Below, in pieces: positions 60,571 to 64,000 of a stretch of DNA of 64,000 nt. How positions within the stretch are numbered: the stretch's first letter is position 1; each line of letters starts with the position of its first letter. A program made the position numbers and the translations under genes. Under the pieces are notes generated by a model. That model searched no databases. It was not told where the DNA came from and was given only the letters and a program-made list of their open reading frames with translations. The stretch comes from Cereibacter sphaeroides (GTDB taxonomy: Bacteria; Pseudomonadota; Alphaproteobacteria; Rhodobacterales; Rhodobacteraceae). The stretch is from NCBI GenBank assembly GCA_003243455.1, contig QFQS01000002.1, positions 186,001-250,000 on the forward strand. The letters run 5' to 3'.

Positions 60571-61518
60571 ATGAAGATTCTCGTGCCCACGTCCGACCCC
60601 CGAATGATTCAAGCCGGCGACCTGTCACTGCATGCCGAGACTTTCGGCGATCCCCGGAAATCGTCCATCCTGCTCGTGATGGGCAACAGCGCGCCGGGCC
60701 TCTTGTGGCCTGACGCGTTTTGCGACGCTCTCGCCGCCCACGGGTTTCATGTGATCCGCTTTGACCAACGCGACACCGGACTGTCGAGCTACCTCGACTA
60801 CGATACGGACCCTTACACGCTTCATGATCTGTCGCGCGATGCGCTCGCGGTGCTGGATGGCCTCGGCATCGCAAAGGCGCATATCGTCGGCATGTCGCAA
60901 GGCGGCGTTCTGGCCTGTCTCATCGCGCGCGACCATCCCGACCGCGCCGCAAGCCTGACCATGCTGATGTCCTCTGTCGATCTTGGGCCAAAGAACGCGG
61001 CCTTCTCTGGCCAGCCCCCACAACCCGGTGCCTTGTCCCAGCCCGCCGCCGACTATGTCGCCGCCGTCATTGCGCTGAACGCCGCCGCTCCGCAGTCCGA
61101 GGAAGAATCCTCCCGCCAGTTTGTCGAGAACTTCCGTCTCGCCAGTGGCGCCGAATCTTCGTTCGACGAGCATTTCTGGCAAAGGCTTGGCCGTGCGGTC
61201 GCCGCCATCCCAAGGCAACGCCGCGACCGTCTCACCGCCCGGATGGCGAACAACAGCAACCACCGTAAGGCACAGGTGGCGACGCCGCCGTTTACCGCGG
61301 AAGACCTGAAAGCAATCCGTGTCCCGGCGCTGGTCCTGCACGGCACCGCCGATCCGATCTTTCCCGCCGATCATGCCCGCTGGTCAGCGGCAGCCCTCTC
61401 TGATGCGCGTCTGCACTTCGTCTCCGGGATGGGTCACGCGCTCGACCCGGCTTACTTCCGTCCGATTGCCGACACGCTCGCGGCATTCCTTGCCGAACAA
61501 GATCGACCGACCGAGTGA
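60571..61518 (+). CDS. Alpha/beta hydrolase under TetR-type control
   Basis: 315 residues. The elements are ILLVMGNSAPGLLWPDAFCD (oxyanion loop), FHVIRFDQRDTGLSSYLDYD, the nucleophile elbow HIVGMSQGGVLACLIARDHP (Ser), VLHGTADPIFPADHARW (Asp) and FVSGMGHALDP (His). The pattern resembles RdmC-like methylesterases and other small-molecule hydrolases. No SD precedes ATG 60571, which sits 3 bp from an operator, so translation may be leaderless, or may begin at 60604. The substrate is probably the ligand of the regulator. Confidence 0.87.
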   Translation: MKILVPTSDPRMIQAGDLSLHAETFGDPRKSSILLVMGNSAPGLLWPDAFCDALAAHGFHVIRFDQRDTGLSSYLDYDTDPYTLHDLSRDALAVLDGLGIAKAHIVGMSQGGVLACLIARDHPDRAASLTMLMSSVDLGPKNAAFSGQPPQPGALSQPAADYVAAVIALNAAAPQSEEESSRQFVENFRLASGAESSFDEHFWQRLGRAVAAIPRQRRDRLTARMANNSNHRKAQVATPPFTAEDLKAIRVPALVLHGTADPIFPADHARWSAAALSDARLHFVSGMGHALDPAYFRPIADTLAAFLAEQDRPTE

Positions 61519-61549
61519 CGACCGGCAAAATCCCCGACCCGATCGGTCT

Positions 61550-61578
61550 ACATACCGAAGCCATACCGGAACCATACG
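61550..61578. repeat. Tandem GGTATGG repeats at 11-bp spacing (array 2, minus orientation)
   Basis: On the plus strand ACATACC (61550-61556), CCATACC (61561-61567) and CCATACG (61572-61578) follow at exactly 11 bp. Read on the minus strand they are CGTATGG, GGTATGG and GGTATGT, the same unit and spacing as the array at 35451-35479; the two align at 23 of 29 positions. This one sits between the convergent stops of the hydrolase and the M16 gene. Confidence 0.75.
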
Positions 61579-61591
61579 GTTTCCAGACGCC

Positions 61592-62908
61592 TCAATTCGT
61601 GGAACTGACACCCTCCGGCTGACCCACCACGACGAAATGCAGGTCGTCGGGGCGGAACAGGCGGGCCGCGACACGCTTGATATCGTCCATCGTCACCGCC
61701 TCGATCTTTGCGTTGCGGGTGGTGGCATAGTCGATGCCCAGACCCTCCATCTGCAGACCAACCAGAATGTCCGCGATGTTGCCGTTACCGTCAAAGCGCA
61801 GGGGATAAGAGCCTGTAAGATAAGTCTTTGTCTCCTCCAGCTCCTGCTCGGTGATGCCTTCTGCAGCCATCCGTTCCCACTCGGCACGGATCAGGTCGAT
61901 TGACGGCGCCACGGTCGCATTCGCCGTCGCCACCTGCCCCAGCAGCGCTGAACCCAGCCGCATCGGGGCCAGCGAACTCGACACACCATAGGTCAGCCCG
62001 CGCTTTTCGCGCAGCTCGGTCATCAGGCGAGACCCAAACCCTCGCCCCCCCATAACCTCGTTCAGCACATAGGCCGCGAAAAAGTCGGGATCGTCACGGC
62101 GCAGGCCTTCTTGTCCAAAGATAACAACGGCTTGCGGGGTCGGAAAATCCGTTACAGTCACGCCGCCCTTCATCTGCCAGGTCGCCCGGGCAGGCATCTG
62201 CCGACCAATGGCGGGCAGATCGCCCAGCAGCCGGTCCAGCATCGGACCCAGTTCCTCAGCCGAAATATCACCCACCGCAGCCACATACATCCGGTCGCGC
62301 GACATGGTCGCCTTGTGCGCCTCGACCAGATCGTCGCGCGTCAGCGCCGCTACGCTTTCCGGCGTGCCGTCACCGGATGCGCCATAAGGGTGATCGCCCC
62401 AGGCAAGGCGCTTGAACTCCAGCCCCGCTACACCTCCCGGATCCTTGGCGTCCTGGGCCAACCCGGCAAGAACCTGTCCGCGCACCCTCTCCACGGCATC
62501 TTCATCGAAGCGGGGGGTGAGTATCGCGCTGCGTAACAACTCGATCGCCTGATCGCGGTTCTCGGTCAGGAAACGGGCCGAGACGCTTACGGCATCGCCG
62601 CTGGCCGAAAAGCCGTAAGCCGCCGCCAGACCGTCACGCGCCTCGGCGAAACCCTGGGCATCCAGATCGCCCGCGCCTTCTTCCAGCGTCGCGGCCATCA
62701 GGTTGGTCGCCCCACGTTCGCCGGGCAGGTCAAGGCTGGTGCCGCCGGCGAACTGAATCTCCAGCGCGGTGAATGGGATGCCGCGATCTTCCACCAGCCA
62801 GGCGGTGATGCCGCCGGGCGAAGTGACTTCCTGTATGGCGATCTCGGCCCGCGCGGGCAGGGCGGCCAGCGCGATCAGCAGCGCAGGGATCAGTCGGAAT
62901 GCAGTCAC
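61592..62908 (-). CDS. M16 family peptidase-like protein, non-catalytic partner
   Basis: 438 residues with a signal peptide (PALLIALAALPARAE). M16 domains are visible (FAGGTSLDLPGERGATNLMA, MSRDRMYVAAVGDISAEELG and the C-terminal substrate motif LMTELREKRGLTYGVSSSLA). The zinc motif HxxEH is missing: the expected place reads ATNLMAATLEEG. Such proteins pair with a catalytic M16 subunit, here encoded just upstream with a 4-bp overlap. The conserved R/Y of the second subunit is kept. Confidence 0.88.
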   Translation of the reverse strand: MTAFRLIPALLIALAALPARAEIAIQEVTSPGGITAWLVEDRGIPFTALEIQFAGGTSLDLPGERGATNLMAATLEEGAGDLDAQGFAEARDGLAAAYGFSASGDAVSVSARFLTENRDQAIELLRSAILTPRFDEDAVERVRGQVLAGLAQDAKDPGGVAGLEFKRLAWGDHPYGASGDGTPESVAALTRDDLVEAHKATMSRDRMYVAAVGDISAEELGPMLDRLLGDLPAIGRQMPARATWQMKGGVTVTDFPTPQAVVIFGQEGLRRDDPDFFAAYVLNEVMGGRGFGSRLMTELREKRGLTYGVSSSLAPMRLGSALLGQVATANATVAPSIDLIRAEWERMAAEGITEQELEETKTYLTGSYPLRFDGNGNIADILVGLQMEGLGIDYATTRNAKIEAVTMDDIKRVAARLFRPDDLHFVVVGQPEGVSSTN

Positions 62909-64000
62909 AGCGCGGGCTCCTTCTCGCGGGTCAGGTGTCCGGTCACGGCATTGCGGCGGTCCAGCACCTCTTTCGCGGCGGTCATCACGTCTTCGGCGTT
63001 CACAGCCTTCAGCGCCTCGGGCCAGGCCTGAACATCGGCGACCGTCAGACCAGAGGTCAGCGCCTCGCCATAGCGTTGGGCAAGGCCGCCGACGTTATCC
63101 TCGGCATAGATCTGCGCGGCGCGGACCTGGGTCTTGATCCGCTCCAGCGCTGCGGGATCGACGCCATCCTTCAGGAACTGGTCGATTGCCGCATCCATCG
63201 CGGCCTCGGCCTGATCCAGCGTTACGCCGGGCATGGGGGCGACGGTCATGCCGAAGGTCGACGGGTCGAGCGAAGTCCCGTCGTAAAAGGCCGAGGCATA
63301 GACCGCTTTCGGATCGGGGCCAAAGGTAAGCGCCTTGGCAAGAACCGAGGTCGTGCCGCTGCCACCCAGAAGCTCTGCCAGAACGGTCAACGCCGCTGCT
63401 CTGTCCTGCGCGCCGCTGATGCGCTGCGGAGCCATATAGGTTCGCGTGACATAGGGTTGCGCCACCCGGTCATCCGCCATCGAGAGGCGACGTTCGGCCA
63501 GTTGCGGCGGCTCCTGCGGACGCTGGCGCGGGGGCAGGCTGGCGGTCGGAGGGATCGGACCATACCACTTTTCCGCCAACGTCCGCACCGTGTCGGGACT
63601 GACATCGCCCGCCACGACAAGCACCGCGTTGTTCGGCGCGTAATAGGTCTTGTAGAAGGCCAGTGCGTCTTCGCGGGTCAGTTCTTCGATCTCATGCCGC
63701 CATCCGATGACGGGGACGCCGTAGGGATGGTTCAGGAACTGCGCTGCATTCAGCTGCTCGCCGAACAGCGCGCTGGGGTCGCTGTCCGTGCGCGTGTTGC
63801 GCTCCTCCAGGATGACCGAACGTTCTGTCGCCACGTCTTCCTCTGTGAGGCGCAGGTTGCGCATGCGGTCGGCCTCCATCTCCATCACCAGATCAAGACG
63901 GTTGGAGGCGACGCGCTGGAAGAACGCGGTATAGTCGGAGGAGGTAAAGGCGTTGTCGCTGCCACCCTGGGCATCGACGGTGGCCGAGAATTCACCGGGT
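62905..64000 (-). CDS. M16 family zinc peptidase, catalytic-type subunit (5' end outside window)
   Basis: The frame is open to the last base; 365 C-terminal residues are present and the HxxEH would lie beyond the edge. Visible are DYTAFFQRVASNRLDLVMEM, EADRMRNLRLTEEDVATERS, VILEERNTRTDSDPSALFGE, HPYGVPVIGWRHEIEELTRE and FYKTYYAPNNAVLVVAGDVS, typical of periplasmic M16B peptidases; the Glu of MEADRM is probably the third zinc ligand. It is coupled to the non-catalytic partner by an ATGA. Confidence 0.9.
   Translation of the reverse strand, partial: PGEFSATVDAQGGSDNAFTSSDYTAFFQRVASNRLDLVMEMEADRMRNLRLTEEDVATERSVILEERNTRTDSDPSALFGEQLNAAQFLNHPYGVPVIGWRHEIEELTREDALAFYKTYYAPNNAVLVVAGDVSPDTVRTLAEKWYGPIPPTASLPPRQRPQEPPQLAERRLSMADDRVAQPYVTRTYMAPQRISGAQDRAAALTVLAELLGGSGTTSVLAKALTFGPDPKAVYASAFYDGTSLDPSTFGMTVAPMPGVTLDQAEAAMDAAIDQFLKDGVDPAALERIKTQVRAAQIYAEDNVGGLAQRYGEALTSGLTVADVQAWPEALKAVNAEDVMTAAKEVLDRRNAVTGHLTREKEPAL

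Overview
This 64 kb window is chromosomal DNA, high in GC, from an alphaproteobacterium of the Rhodobacteraceae, probably Paracoccus or a close relative. That placement is an inference from gene content and order: a mutT-argJ-PpiC-secA block, rimP-nusA-ylxR-infB, kdsD-lptC-lptA-lptB-hpf-ptsN without rpoN, a DUF5928/GT14 plus NodH-type sulfotransferase surface-glycan cluster, and an alphaproteobacterial RpoH-type promoter before dnaK. No rRNA, tRNA, CRISPR array, insertion sequence or prophage was seen. No stretch over 300 bp lacks a gene or gene remnant.

Layout. 1-5.7 kb: end of a YihY/BrkB-type membrane protein, then tamB and tamA (outer-membrane assembly). 5.9-13.3 kb: a complete D-xylose locus, with a divergent ROK regulator (xylR) and xylF-H-G-B-A; xylG encodes one ABC domain instead of two. 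13.3-20.5 kb: housekeeping and accessory genes (CsbD, DMT transporter, CitE-like CoA lyase, aldo/keto reductase, ubiG, pip, a formylglycine-generating enzyme with both catalytic cysteines, a beta-barrel protein). 20.6-26.1 kb: rimP-nusA-ylxR-infB behind a structured leader, followed by a strong terminator and a 46-codon gene on the opposite strand. 26.4-35.4 kb: mutT-argJ-PpiC, secA, two secreted proteins and radC. 35.5-39.5 kb: dnaK-dnaJ and alkB. 39.5-49.7 kb: a surface-polysaccharide region with an ABC-2 permease, cysQ, a KdsB-like cytidylyltransferase, galU, four glycosyltransferases and a two-domain sulfotransferase. 49.8-52.4 kb: five neighbouring broken genes (LysR, URO-D-like, and amino-acid ABC ATPase, binding protein and permease). 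52.5-54.9 kb: Lrp, a class V PLP enzyme and a persulfide-dioxygenase-like remnant. 54.9-59.7 kb: ptsN, hpf, lptB, lptA, lptC, kdsD and an RNase D-type exonuclease. 59.9-61.5 kb: a TetR regulator and divergent alpha/beta hydrolase with two tetO-like operators between them. 61.6-64 kb: a pair of M16 peptidases, the outer one running off the window.

The observations most worth following are: (i) two intergenic arrays of GGTATGG repeated at exactly 11-bp spacing, 26 kb apart; (ii) the tetO-like twin operators controlling a hydrolase rather than an efflux pump; (iii) the chain of fused and frameshifted genes at 49.8-52.4 kb, including a URO-D/ABC-ATPase chimera; and (iv) the 46-residue protein gene convergent to infB.
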